Source: Beta vulgaris subsp. vulgaris (taxonomy: Eukaryota; Streptophyta; Magnoliopsida; Caryophyllales; Amaranthaceae). Taken from it: a stretch of DNA of 64,000 nucleotides. Shown here piece after piece: positions 1 to 10,247 of the stretch (position 1 is the first letter of the stretch; the number at the start of each line of letters is the position of its first letter). The translations under genes were made by a program, and so were the position numbers. A model generated the notes under the pieces. That model ran no database searches and was not told the origin of the DNA. It saw only the letters and a list, made by a program, of their open reading frames with translations. The stretch spans positions 48,666,285-48,730,284 of the forward strand of contig NC_079204.1 of NCBI RefSeq assembly GCF_026745355.1, read 5' to 3'.

Positions 1-640
1 GGGTCAAATCGTAAAGGGTCGCCTCATAAAGGGTTGGTCGGGTCAAATGGGTAGTGGGCTGATGGCAGGTCGATAATGGGCGGGATGGCAAACAAACAAG
101 AAACAAATAGAGCCAAAAGTGAGTTTAAATGAAGGTGAATCCGAATATGTAATTGTTTTTACAAAACCTATTTTATTTTTCAAAATTATTGAGTTTCTTT
201 ATTGGCCTTGTAATGATACTGTCCAATAAAGTCCTATCTAATAAAAGTCCTTTAAAATTGACCCTAACCCTTTAGTCATTGGGCTACCCTATCCAATAAC
301 CAATTCTACTATCAGTTCTAGTGTTTCATTAATATGGCATTGTCATAGGCTCATGTAGACACAACATATAGTCAATTAGTCATATTGGTCGTGCTCAAAA
401 TTCAACTTTCTATCCTGTGAACAACATCCTTCTTTAATAGGCAATATAGATAGCACACTTAAATGTGAATCAATCGTTCAACGTTGTCAACACACAAGGA
501 CAAATTTTATGAGTGTTGGGTGGAAGAAGTGTTGCGTGCTGGTACCTATCTGATAGTTATCAATTTGAGATCTATCAGCACACTATTATTACTGCCCGCC
601 CACATTATAACAACATCAAAAGTATATATTGCTATCTAAT
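1..640. other. intergenic, no gene seen
   Basis: The first 90 bases carry short gggtcgggt-like repeats resembling the GGGCC-rich block at 49640-49920, perhaps the edge of a hAT-like element. The rest is AT-rich with no coding frame or recognisable repeat. Confidence 0.4.
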
Positions 641-641
641 A

Positions 642-898
642 CTACCTCCGTTCTTTTTTAGTTGCAACGTTTGACAAATTGCACTATTCATGTTCTCTTA
701 TTTGACCACATTTATTGATTTATATGTTAAACAAAATATAGTCATGTGGGGTCTTGTTTGATTCGTTTCGATGTAAGCTTTCATAATATCAAATTTTCAT
801 AATTTTTACTTACATACAATTAGAGATAAAACGATTTGAAATTGTACATTGGCAAGCGTGAAAGTCAAAACGTTGCAACTAAATAAAAACAGAGGTAG
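642..898. mobile_element. Stowaway-type MITE, 257 bp
   Basis: The ends are inverted: ctacctccgttc with gttgcaacgttt on the left, and the mirror ending acagaggtag on the right. TA lies at 640-641 and 899-900. The CTNCCTCCGT terminus and TA target duplication are the marks of Stowaway (Tc1/Mariner) MITEs. No coding capacity. Confidence 0.85.
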
Positions 899-1395
899 TA
901 CATACCTTTTCAAATGGTACTCTTGTTAGTTACACTATGCAACTTTTATGGTCCCAGTAAAAAAAAAAAATATGAGTATCAAAATAGCTTGTAGATACCA
1001 GATTGGTATGAATAAGATAAATTGCCTACAAATGCTTTTTTTGTTTTTTTTTTTTTTTTTTTTTTGACATCGAAGAAATTTGCATTCATGAAAAAGAAAT
1101 TACAACCTAATGCTAAAAACAACCAAATAAACACAAAACCTAATTTGAGCTAAACTCGCTCTTACACAACAACCGCCAAAACAGAAATAACATAAACTAA
1201 AACAAAGTGGCTCGATCTGGTGGATGACGCTGCTTCTGGTGGATGACGATCGCCAAAATTCGGCTAAACGTAGTAGGAGGAGAGAGCTGATTTCACGAGC
1301 GAGGGACCTAAGGACCAACGAGATGATGAACTCGCGACTAGACCAATGCCAGGGACCTGCTGTCACCTGGAATCCGATGGTCGAGCTTGTTGAGA

Positions 1396-1620
1396 AAGTC
1401 ACATTCTTGTGTGACTTCATACCCTTTTGGAAGGGTATTGCAGGCTTCTCCTGTGAGGAGAAGCGCAAATAAGTGGGCGCGCTGTAACCCCAATTGATAA
1501 ATTGGGGGCCGCCTTCAGATTTCGTTTTGTCAAGGCAATGATAAATGAAATCATTACCGAGCGAGAAAGAAATCTAACCAAGGTTAGATTTCGAAGAACC
1601 ATCCGATTATTAAAATCGGG
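1396..1620. other. ladder of consecutive stem-loops
   Basis: Stems seen directly: 1396-1403 with 1410-1417 (8 bp), 1419-1426 with 1431-1438 (8 bp), 1444-1452 with 1456-1464 (9 bp), 1488-1495 with 1500-1507 (8 bp), 1569-1579 with 1582-1592 (11 bp), 1603-1608 with 1614-1619 (6 bp). Loops are 2-6 bases. The first three recur in the same order in the other copy (58210-58280). Confidence 0.8.
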
Positions 1621-1869
1621 GAAACCAAACCCCAAACATGAACTCGATTGCAACTCAAATCCTAACCAACGACATAGACAGATCGAAGTAACAAGTACCT
1701 CCACCATAATAAACAACAACACCATACTAAGCCAACCAAAACAGACTGAATGAACAAACAACGGCGCCATACTAGACCAACCAACAACCACAACCGGAGG
1801 ATAGAATACACTACACTAAAAGGTGAGGGGGTATGCCCTGCAACTTAAGTTATTGCCTACACAAACGCT

Positions 1870-2205
1870 AAGGGGGAAGGGAAGGGGAAGCCCTACAACT
1901 GTTTTTTGAACTGGACACACCACGAAGGGGGAGGGGGAGGGGAAGCCCTACAAATGGTTCTTTTAAACCGGACACAACACGGGGGGGTTGGGGAAGGGGA
2001 AGCCCGAAACTGGCTATTAGGGGTAGGGGGAGGGAAACTAACCATAAAGCAGGGGGAAGGGGAGGGGAAACCCTAACAAACCTAACCACAAAAAACAGGA
2101 GGAAAGGGGAGCGGAAAACCCATATAAAACTCACGGTGGGCGGTGGAACTCAAAGGGAGGCGGCGACGATGTGGTGGAACGCGAAGGGAGGCGGCGACGA
2201 GGAGG
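1870..2205. repeat. purine-rich minisatellite
   Basis: Units of about 55-60 bp built on aagggggaggggaagccctacaa recur at about 1870, 1925, 1980, 2035 and 2090. They are followed by two 30-bp copies of a ggaggcggcgacga unit at 2142-2202. The open frames over this stretch are products of the repeat. Confidence 0.7.
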
Positions 2206-2440
2206 GTCGGTCGAAAACAAACCGAAACGACCGGAAAACGGCCGCGTGTGTGAATCCTTGCAGGAGGGGGTCCTAATACCTACGCCGGAGCGAACTCGCC
2301 GGAGGCAGGGAATTCTAGATTATTATTATGAGCAAACTAGGGAATAAAAACTAAAGAGGGAACTAGAGTTGGAACTCGCCGGAGAACCCGCCGGATTTTT
2401 TCGCGGCGCCGGAACTCCGGCGAGTTCCTAGGGTTAAGGT

Positions 2441-3811
2441 TCTTGTGTTTTGACTTTAGAGAGAAGGCAGAGAGTTTGGTTTAGAGAGAGAAAAAGTTTC
2501 TCTGCAAAAAAAATGCTTGTTTTGGGTGGCGCTTGTTCAGCCAAAGATTTTCGATGTTCTATTTTTTATCTTATTTTAGAGGTGAATTGCATTGTTATAC
2601 TCTTCATAATTGAAAACAAAAAGTCTGGCTATTTGACTAAAGTTATTAACTAGAGTTCTATTTTATGTGCCTAGTGGTGGTATGCATTCTTGTAATTCCA
2701 TATTGTGGGAGGTTCACAACTTTCTATTTCTTATTTAACCAATTAAAATTTAGCTAAATAGAGTTTCTCAATACTTCTCTCCCACTAGAAAGTTGGTGTA
2801 AGAAGTTTGAAAATTGCACACATTCAACTTTCTAATACTACTTACTGATGATGAAATCCAGCATAAATCCACCAAAAGTTTCCCCCTCAATCTCAGCTTT
2901 GTTCAAGCAAATATTTAACCAAAAACAAAGCTGCATTCTGAGTAATGCGAAAACAAAATCCCATTAAAAACAAAACTACAAGCAAATCTACACTGAAAAA
3001 TGTAAGGTTTTTCATAACAGAGAAGCTGATCAAATTGTTCACATTGGTTTCACCAAAAATCAAAATGTGACACTAATTTCAGATTTATATAGCACATGAG
3101 GGAAGTATGAGAGGCGCAGCCAAAACTCTCGGCTGTAAATGTAATACATCCTTTTTTTTTCAGTGAACATATAGTTATGTAATCAACTTAAACATGAATA
3201 TACAGGTAAGCTCCTCTTTATGCTGCAAAAGATTGCAAAAAGGGAGAAAACTCACCAAACTTCATCTATTAGAAGGAAGTTTTAAGGTGAGTTACTCTTT
3301 GTGAAATGGATTTAATTTAAAACGATCCTTTGCATAAACTATTCACTGGAACAGGGGGACTTTGTATTTACATGAGAAAGAGAGAACTTACCAATAAGCA
3401 TCCAAGAATAATCTTCAGATAGTGGCAGAAGCAGAACTGATGGCCCGGATACAGAACGAAATGTTGGCTTAACTAAAGAAGAGGAATCAGATCAAATCAT
3501 TCGGAGATAACCGTCACGGCAATTATATGTCACGTCTAGGGTTCCTGGTATATAATTATGAACATCAAATGTATCTACTTGAACCATATCGGTTCATCAT
3601 TCATCTACATCGCCTTCCCGCACGTCAGGGATGGTTAAAAACAAACACGAGTAAAAGAAATAAAAACAATGGGACATGTAAAGAGGACACCCCAATTTCT
3701 CCTTCATAATTGGGTTGGGTTACCCTATTTCCTTCAATTTAATAGTACAACAATTAAAAATCAAGACCAATATAATTTACAAGTTTATGTATCCGTAGCT
3801 TATAATTGTGA
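2441..3811. other. downstream region of the hydrolase gene
   Basis: No coding sequence recognised. It lies 3' of the minus-strand hydrolase stop codon at 3812, so its upper part probably holds the 3' UTR. No clear polyadenylation site could be chosen. Confidence 0.4.
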
Positions 3812-6800
3812 TCACAAGGGAGGTTCCTTCCAATTTAATCTATCAAGACCGTCAACAATAGCTCTGCGGAACTCGCCATTGTGGAGAATAAAAGATGATA
3901 CATGCCCACCAAGAACCCACCTTACTTCTGATCCTGGCCATGCTTTCTGAAGTTCTAGCACTGAATGATTCGGTATATAACCATCATCCTGAAATTCATG
4001 AACATGGTCAACATTCAAGTATAAGGCCAGTGATGAAATGAGATACCATCAGGAAGCACAATTCTCGTAATATTACAGATACACGCTTACTGAGCAATGA
4101 GCACTATAATATGGCCAAATAATTTAGCATTAGCTGGAGAAATGTAAATGATAGTTTTCATTGGGGGCTATTCTATCTTATCCACTTCTCCCAGCTATTG
4201 CATCTTGTGCACTTTTTTAGTCGAAAAACAACACGTGTCAAGGCATAGGTAGCCAAGATTATTACAAGTTCAGAATGTACAGCATTAGCATAAGAGTTGA
4301 CAGGACCCTTGAAACAGAGAAGGAATGGGGCAGTTATCCCCCCAAGATCATTTATAAACTAAAGAGGAAATTACTAATAGGTGCGTTCACTGGTGGCTGT
4401 GTTTGCATAGATGCTTGCTTATATGCCACGCTTGTGTGTGTAAATTTATGACAATTCCAAGGCATCGGTATGAGATTCTCTCTGTTACGACAATTGCAAA
4501 TTATACGTTAATAAACTACTAGGCTTATGTTATCAGACAAAGAACTTGAGAAAAAGAATTACTATGTCATCAAGACGACGGAAAACAGCAGTGATTAGAA
4601 TGCATTGAAAACACCCAGTCCCCCAAATGACATTGACGGTGAGTGTGACCTATCAGTTAGAAGATGATCTTTACTATAAAAACAGCCAAATAAAATGAGA
4701 TAATACCTCCATCCCTAAGTAATGGGGCATATCTGATCAAGGATGATTTTTAGGAATTTAGTTAAGATAGATGCCACAACAATTCTTCACTATTAGTAAT
4801 TTTACACCTTTACGCTTCTCTAAGAAAAAAAAAATTACATCTTTTACCATACCAATGTAGCCATTCTTCTGAATTCTTTGTTAAAGAGCATCTTTTACGT
4901 TAACACGAGACGAGAAAGTTCAATTTTAAGTTAATAAATTAAACAAGTGGCCTACTATTTTTAGATAGTCTAAAATAGAAAATGTGGCCTATTATTAGGG
5001 AGGGAGTAATAACAAATAAGTGGGGTACTGGGGTTTCAAAGTCATTTTTTCCCCTCGAGGTTGCTTCCTTCTCAACAGGTTACACCCAACAGAGCCAACA
5101 AAAAAGAACAGATGCAAAGCAACAATATTGTCGTAACCACAGGTAAGGTGGTTGTTAGGAAACAATTGTAACTACTCCTTAAAACAGAAGGTTCTGAAGG
5201 CCTTTTATTTCTTTTACAACCAATTCAACAGGTGCCAGTGTAATAAGTTTATATAAGAATATAACAGAGCAATAACTCAAAAATCAAGTATTACAATACA
5301 ACAGCCCTGCTCCTTATATCTTAATCTCAATAATATAAAACATTCTTTCCTGGGCAAAAGAAAAGGACACTTACAGTAGCAGCGACCAATATAACTGCAT
5401 CAGGATTTTTTGGAATTGGAAAGCGGGTGACATCTGTAAGAGAGAGCACCTCTCTCATCCTCTGCCTGACATCTTCTAGAGTCAACGTATCCTTTTGTGC
5501 TGCAAGTTCTGCTCTCAATGCATCCCAAGCAGTCGCGTGCTTTAAAACACCTTCACAAAAAGCTACAACAGCAGAATGAGGGGAGAGGAATGGGAGGGTT
5601 GCAATTGGCGTAGGGTGCAGGGATCCAACCATCGCAGCATGTACTCCACCTAATAGAAATAGGATTTTTTTGCTGCATAAGTATTCCTTGTTCTAATGGC
5701 TAGTGAAGCTTGAGAGGATTTGGAAAGGCTCATATATATAATTTAAATCCCCTTCATAAAAAAATTGAGAATTAAAAGTTGAGGTGCTTACCCATGCTAA
5801 GTCCACAAACACCAAGTTTGCCAAATCCCTCCTCATCCAACCAGTGTAGAAGAGACCGAGCTTCATCTATAGTTGCCCTTCCTAATAATAACAAATCGCT
5901 GACACAGTGAAGTTTTGAACCATGTTGAAGAAAAGGACGCCTCTGTCCATAAAATGGGCTGCAAATTGTTAAACATTCTCAAGTTAGAAACTGCAAAGTC
6001 GTACTAGTTAAATTGGGTTTTTAACTTTTAACCACCCAAAGAAAAAAGACTAAATCTGCATATTAGAGTAGAACATGGGCACATGGGTTCCCACCTCTCA
6101 AGAACCATAGTTGCTATATTTTCCTTTAGCAATGGTCCACCTAACCGCAACCTCCGTTCAAAAGTATGGTCCCCAGTGCCTATGTAAATAATCATACACA
6201 TTGTTAACTCATATTATCAAACTAATTGACATACGTATGACTCTGACAATGACAACACCACAAAAATGCAGCATTTATTGCATTATTGTATCAGATTCAA
6301 TGCCTCATTATATGATCATGCAGCATGAAAAAAAAAAAAAAATCAGTCACTAGAGATCAAGGTCAAAGCACCACAAGGGCAAAGGCATTAAAAGGCTAAT
6401 AAAATTGGCAAATCTCAAGTTTTATTATATGAAGCACAAAAACCTTGAGAATTTAGCCAATTCTGTGCTAATGAAACTAGAAAATGGCATTCTCCCAGAG
6501 TTATGGTTGTTCCCAAAACTCTAGCCATTTTTGTGCTACATTTATTTACAATTAGCCAAAAAGGAAAACAACAACTAGAAAACAGCTCCACGAGCACTTC
6601 AGCCTATCTTATTCAAGATAAAGAGCAGATTCTCAACTACTACAAATCTACAAGTTCCTATGAACAAAAATCCATGCTATTCGGAGTCTACAAATGCAAA
6701 GCCTGTCTTCTCTAACACTAAGCATCAGAACAAAAAATAATTTTGGAACTCTTCAAAAGACTATGTTTCGCAAGAAACACAAGCTGCCTAAATGTACTAC

Positions 6801-7682
6801 CTCCTCCATACCACATTAACAAGAAAAATTCGGTTTGGTTCAGTTGAACCTTGCTAGCTATTAACATTATTGTTAAGATCAATCTAACTTAAGCATTTTT
6901 GCATCATAATAAATATTGGGCGTCAAAGTTATGATCTTAGACACAAATTTCAAATATTCAAACTTCAACCTCTCTATTTTGACATATAAGCAAAAATTTA
7001 ACATTTAAACCTCATAGATTAGGCAAATAAGCAAACAATTAATCTCTGACAATTCCGTGCAAGAGGCAATAAGATGAACAAAACTAGCAATCAATTCAAT
7101 ATCAAAACAATTACTACAAATCTTGAAAGAGAACATATAATTAAGGAGCAAGTAAAACAATTCATATCCAACTCAACACAATTACTACAAATTAATATGC
7201 ACTACCGTGTTTACAAACACAATTACATCAAAACTACCACAACAAATTCAATATAAAATCCTCAAGCTAAGCAGTAAAAAACAGAAGATCAAAGAAAAAA
7301 TTTTACCTGCAAGATGAACCACACATGCCATCTTCTCTGGACTAAAAATTTTAGGAGTGAGAAATGCAACCCTTGCAATGTGACTCTCTGGGGGTAATGC
7401 ACTTAGAAGTTGCTCATCACAAGGAGTTCTAAAAACTCCTTCTCTCAAACATGCAGTTTTTGTCTCCCAAACTGTCTTCCAAATTGGTTGAATCAACTGA
7501 GGAGGCCAATTTTGGCCTTCAATTTCTGGAAAAAGTTGTTTTATTAGACTTTCAAGTAAATCAAGCTTATTTCCACCCCAACCTTTGGAAAAAAAAGGTG
7601 GGCTAATTCTTGTTCTATGAACAAATGCACCATATACATGGTCCAACACATAGTGCAGCATACCCAAATTCACTGACACCAT
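3812..7682 (-). CDS. ABHD18-type alpha/beta hydrolase, 5 exons
   Basis: Exons 7682-7307, 6179-6095, 5958-5792, 5649-5375 and 3988-3812 all have GT..AG borders and join in phase to 359 codons plus stop. The product matches the ABHD18/DUF2048 family: an N-terminal region with MLHYVLDHVYGAF, a nucleophile elbow GLSMGG (Ser208, split by the exon 3/4 junction), an acid at DDGYIP (Asp302/303) and a histidine at GGHVSSF (His330). Together these give a complete Ser-Asp-His triad. Family members are poorly characterised serine hydrolases, so the substrate is not predicted. The start is the first Met of the long first exon, matching the family's N-terminus. The last intron (1.39 kb) holds a MITE at 4706-5006. 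No frameshift or stop is seen, so the gene looks functional. Exon calls rest on splice consensus and family fit, not transcripts. Confidence 0.92.
4706..5006. mobile_element. Stowaway-type MITE in hydrolase intron 4
   Basis: Left end cctccatccctaagtaatgg and right end cctattattagggagggag are inverted copies, with TA at 4704-4705 and 5007-5008. 301 bp, non-coding, wholly within the intron between exons 4 and 5. Confidence 0.82.
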
Positions 7683-8733
7683 GATAGAAACAATCTCACA
7701 ATAAATTTGTTGTCTAAAAATCCCAACTTTAACACAAATTCATCAATTTGGATGGAACCCAGAAAAGCTTATCTTCTTAAAATCCCAGAACATACCAAGA
7801 TTCACCTTCACCATATATGAAATTCAGAAAAAACCCAACAAAAGAATGCACCAAAACTACAAATTTACTTCAAATTGATCAAATTTGGATTGAACCCAGA
7901 AATTATTACTCTTCAATGATGACAAAATATACACCCCCAGATCTGAAAATTATGAATATGATAGAACAAAAACAAAAACAAAATTGAATGTTAGATAATG
8001 GATGTGACAGAATGAGAGTGATTTTGAATAAGAGTTGAAAGGATGAGCTTTATTTCAACATCGACGAGAATTAGGAAAACTGGGTGCTGCGGAAAAAAAC
8101 TGCTAAGGCATGGGATTGGCAGAAAAGGCAGTAGGGGCCCATTGACAGGGGATGTGGCACCATATTAGCTATTGTTTGCCTACTAATGACTTTGATGGTT
8201 ATGGATCAAAAAAATGACTTTGATGGTTGAAGGATGAAGGTCAACAACTTGCAACTTTTTATCTTTTTTATTGAGGTGATTGCAAATATAATATTTGGAT
8301 AATGTTCAATTGCATTATGCATTTATGATTTAGGCCTCTCTTATTAGTTAGTATTACCTAATATTTTTGTGTTATATTCTTTTGTTCTAAGGAATATGTG
8401 GGTTTTTGGTGGTTGGTAGGTTCTTTTGGTCCTCTAAATATAACCATTTCGAAGGGTTATTTGAGTTAGCGGTGATCATCATTCATTGATGTCGTCTATT
8501 AGACTTCTTAATAATGCAAAATTGCAAATACATATTAGGAACAATTGAGCATGTTTGATTTAAGTTACTAAATAGAAAAATAAAATAATGTACTGTAACA
8601 AAATTTATTATCTTTATTAGATGTTTGGTTTAAGTTTTGAAATGGAAGGGTTATCATTACCATCGAGAAATAGACTTTGTTATTAGAAGGAGAAGGGAGT
8701 GTAACAACTGGATGCATCCATTACCACCAAGTA
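7683..8733. other. 5' flank of the hydrolase gene
   Basis: This should contain the 5' UTR and promoter of the minus-strand hydrolase, probably within 7683-8100. No convincing TATA box was identified. The rest is AT-rich without a recognisable gene. Confidence 0.4.
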
Positions 8734-9604
8734 GGGGTGTTAATAAGCTTGGATGGCTCGCAAACTATTCGAGCTCGGCTCGGTCAAAGCTCGGCTCGAG
8801 TTCGGGATCGGCTTGAGACCTTATTGAGCCGAGCCTGAGCCTCCATAAGTTCGGCTCGAAAGTTCGTGAGCAAGCTCGAAAATATTTTAGATAGTTTGTA
8901 GGTAAAATAATATTGTCCCACATCGATAGAGAAAATAGATAACAACCTTATTTTTCCTATAAAATCTATATTAATAAACATGTATTGTGTAGTGGACTAT
9001 TCTTTAATGTTGCATTTGTATATATTGGACTGCAACTTATACAAAAACTTTCATCTGCTCACTAATGCAATCAACTTGTATTTTATATATATAGTGCCTA
9101 CACCTGGCAGCAAATGCCTATGTGTAATGTGCTAGGGGATTAATTGGGATTAGATCCCACATAGCCTATTTCATTATTTCGCTGCAACACATGCAGTAAC
9201 AGTGCTACGGGTTAGTTGGGAACTTGGGATTAGATCCCACATCGACAAGGAAGTAAGATTGTTGTTGGAGCTGCTCTATTAAAGAGCGAGTATAGAGGAA
9301 GAAATTATTTGGATATTGGGCTTAGCCTATTAACTAAGGATCACTCTTTGACATCCATACTGAACAAGAGTTTGACAATAGTCCATTGGCCCGTACTTAA
9401 TGGATAAGTTAAGTTGAACGTTATTTTAATATTTAAAATATCAAGTTATCGAGCCGAGCTTGGCTTTAGTTCTTTCGAGCTCGAGCCGAGCCTCAATAAT
9501 TAGGCTCGGCGAGCTTCGAGCTCGAGCCGAGCTTAATCTGAACCATTGTCGAGCCGAGCCGAGCCTGAGCCTGTTCGGTCTCGATTCGGCTCTTTACACC
9601 CCTA
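8734..9604. mobile_element. hAT-type non-autonomous element, 871 bp
   Basis: Termini taggggtgt and acaccccta are inverted repeats, flanked by an exact 8-bp duplication ccaccaag at 8726-8733 and 9605-9612, as expected for hAT. Both subterminal zones (8755-8880 and 9440-9590) are crowded with gagctcggctcg / cgagccgagcct motifs. The middle includes 'cccacatcgatag'-like words of unclear origin. No transposase is encoded. Confidence 0.88.
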
Positions 9605-9612
9605 CCACCAAG

Positions 9613-10108
9613 TAACAATGGAGGAGTTATAAGACACTAATTGTTAGTGGGCAAATTGACTGATAGGGACAATATTGTCATTTTAGGATATTTACATATA
9701 GAAATAGAGGTTGATTTAACAATAACAAGTGTCTCAAACACATATAATAGGGATTGAGATATCAATAATCAATGTTTTAGACATACACACATGGGTTCTT
9801 AACTTCTTATAGATAACCATTTGTACTTTTATGGGGGAAAGTTGAACGACAAACACTATCGGCAACTTTTTACTTTTTGACAGAGATTACATGTTTATTT
9901 TTTGGCAAAAGGTTGACTTTTTTTATATTTTTATTTAATCAAAAAGTTCTTTTTTACGTAAAGGTAACTTTTAAAAATAATAATACTTGTTGTTAGTGGG
10001 CAGCGTACCCGCTAATGATTAGCGTCTCATCTCCCCACGTAATAATGGTAATGCATTGATGATAGTTTGAACTAAACAAGAAGTAAAAGGAAGATATTTG
10101 ATTCTCTT
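9613..10108. other. intergenic, no gene seen
   Basis: AT-rich sequence without coding potential or clear repeat ends, lying between the hAT-type element and the LINE tail. Confidence 0.4.
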
Positions 10109-10247
10109 CTCTTTTTTTCGGTAAAATGTAAGTTGTATTACCAAAAGCAAGCAAGAGCCACCAAAAAACAATACAACTTGAACCTCACACAAAGGCAACA
10201 ACAAACCATCTAACAACATAAAAGACATGGACGAGCACCCACCCACA

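Larger units (their letters stand above)
1037..2440 (-). mobile_element. hairpin-rich retroposon, copy 1
   Basis: Non-coding retroposon read on the minus strand; the poly(A) tail appears as a T-run at 1037-1064. Its 3' part (about 1070-1850) aligns by eye with 57848-58300, including the same terminal word (gatgtcaaa on the minus strand), so these are two copies of one family. Positions 1396-1620 form six clear stem-loops in a row. The 5' limit is unclear. A 16/18-base imperfect duplication (1021-1036 and 1852-1869) suggests insertion of 1037-1851 only. However, copy 2 also continues into pyrimidine-rich sequence, as 1860-2440 does here. Origin as a LINE-mobilised element is inferred from tail and duplication. 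Confidence 0.6.

Noticed and set aside
1100..1791. Overlapping ORFs of 80-125 codons in both strands
   Set aside because: They lie in the hairpin retroposon, have no domain and follow from the base-paired composition.
7074..7256. Asn/Thr-rich 60-codon ORF
   Set aside because: Lies in intron 1 of the hydrolase gene on the opposite strand.
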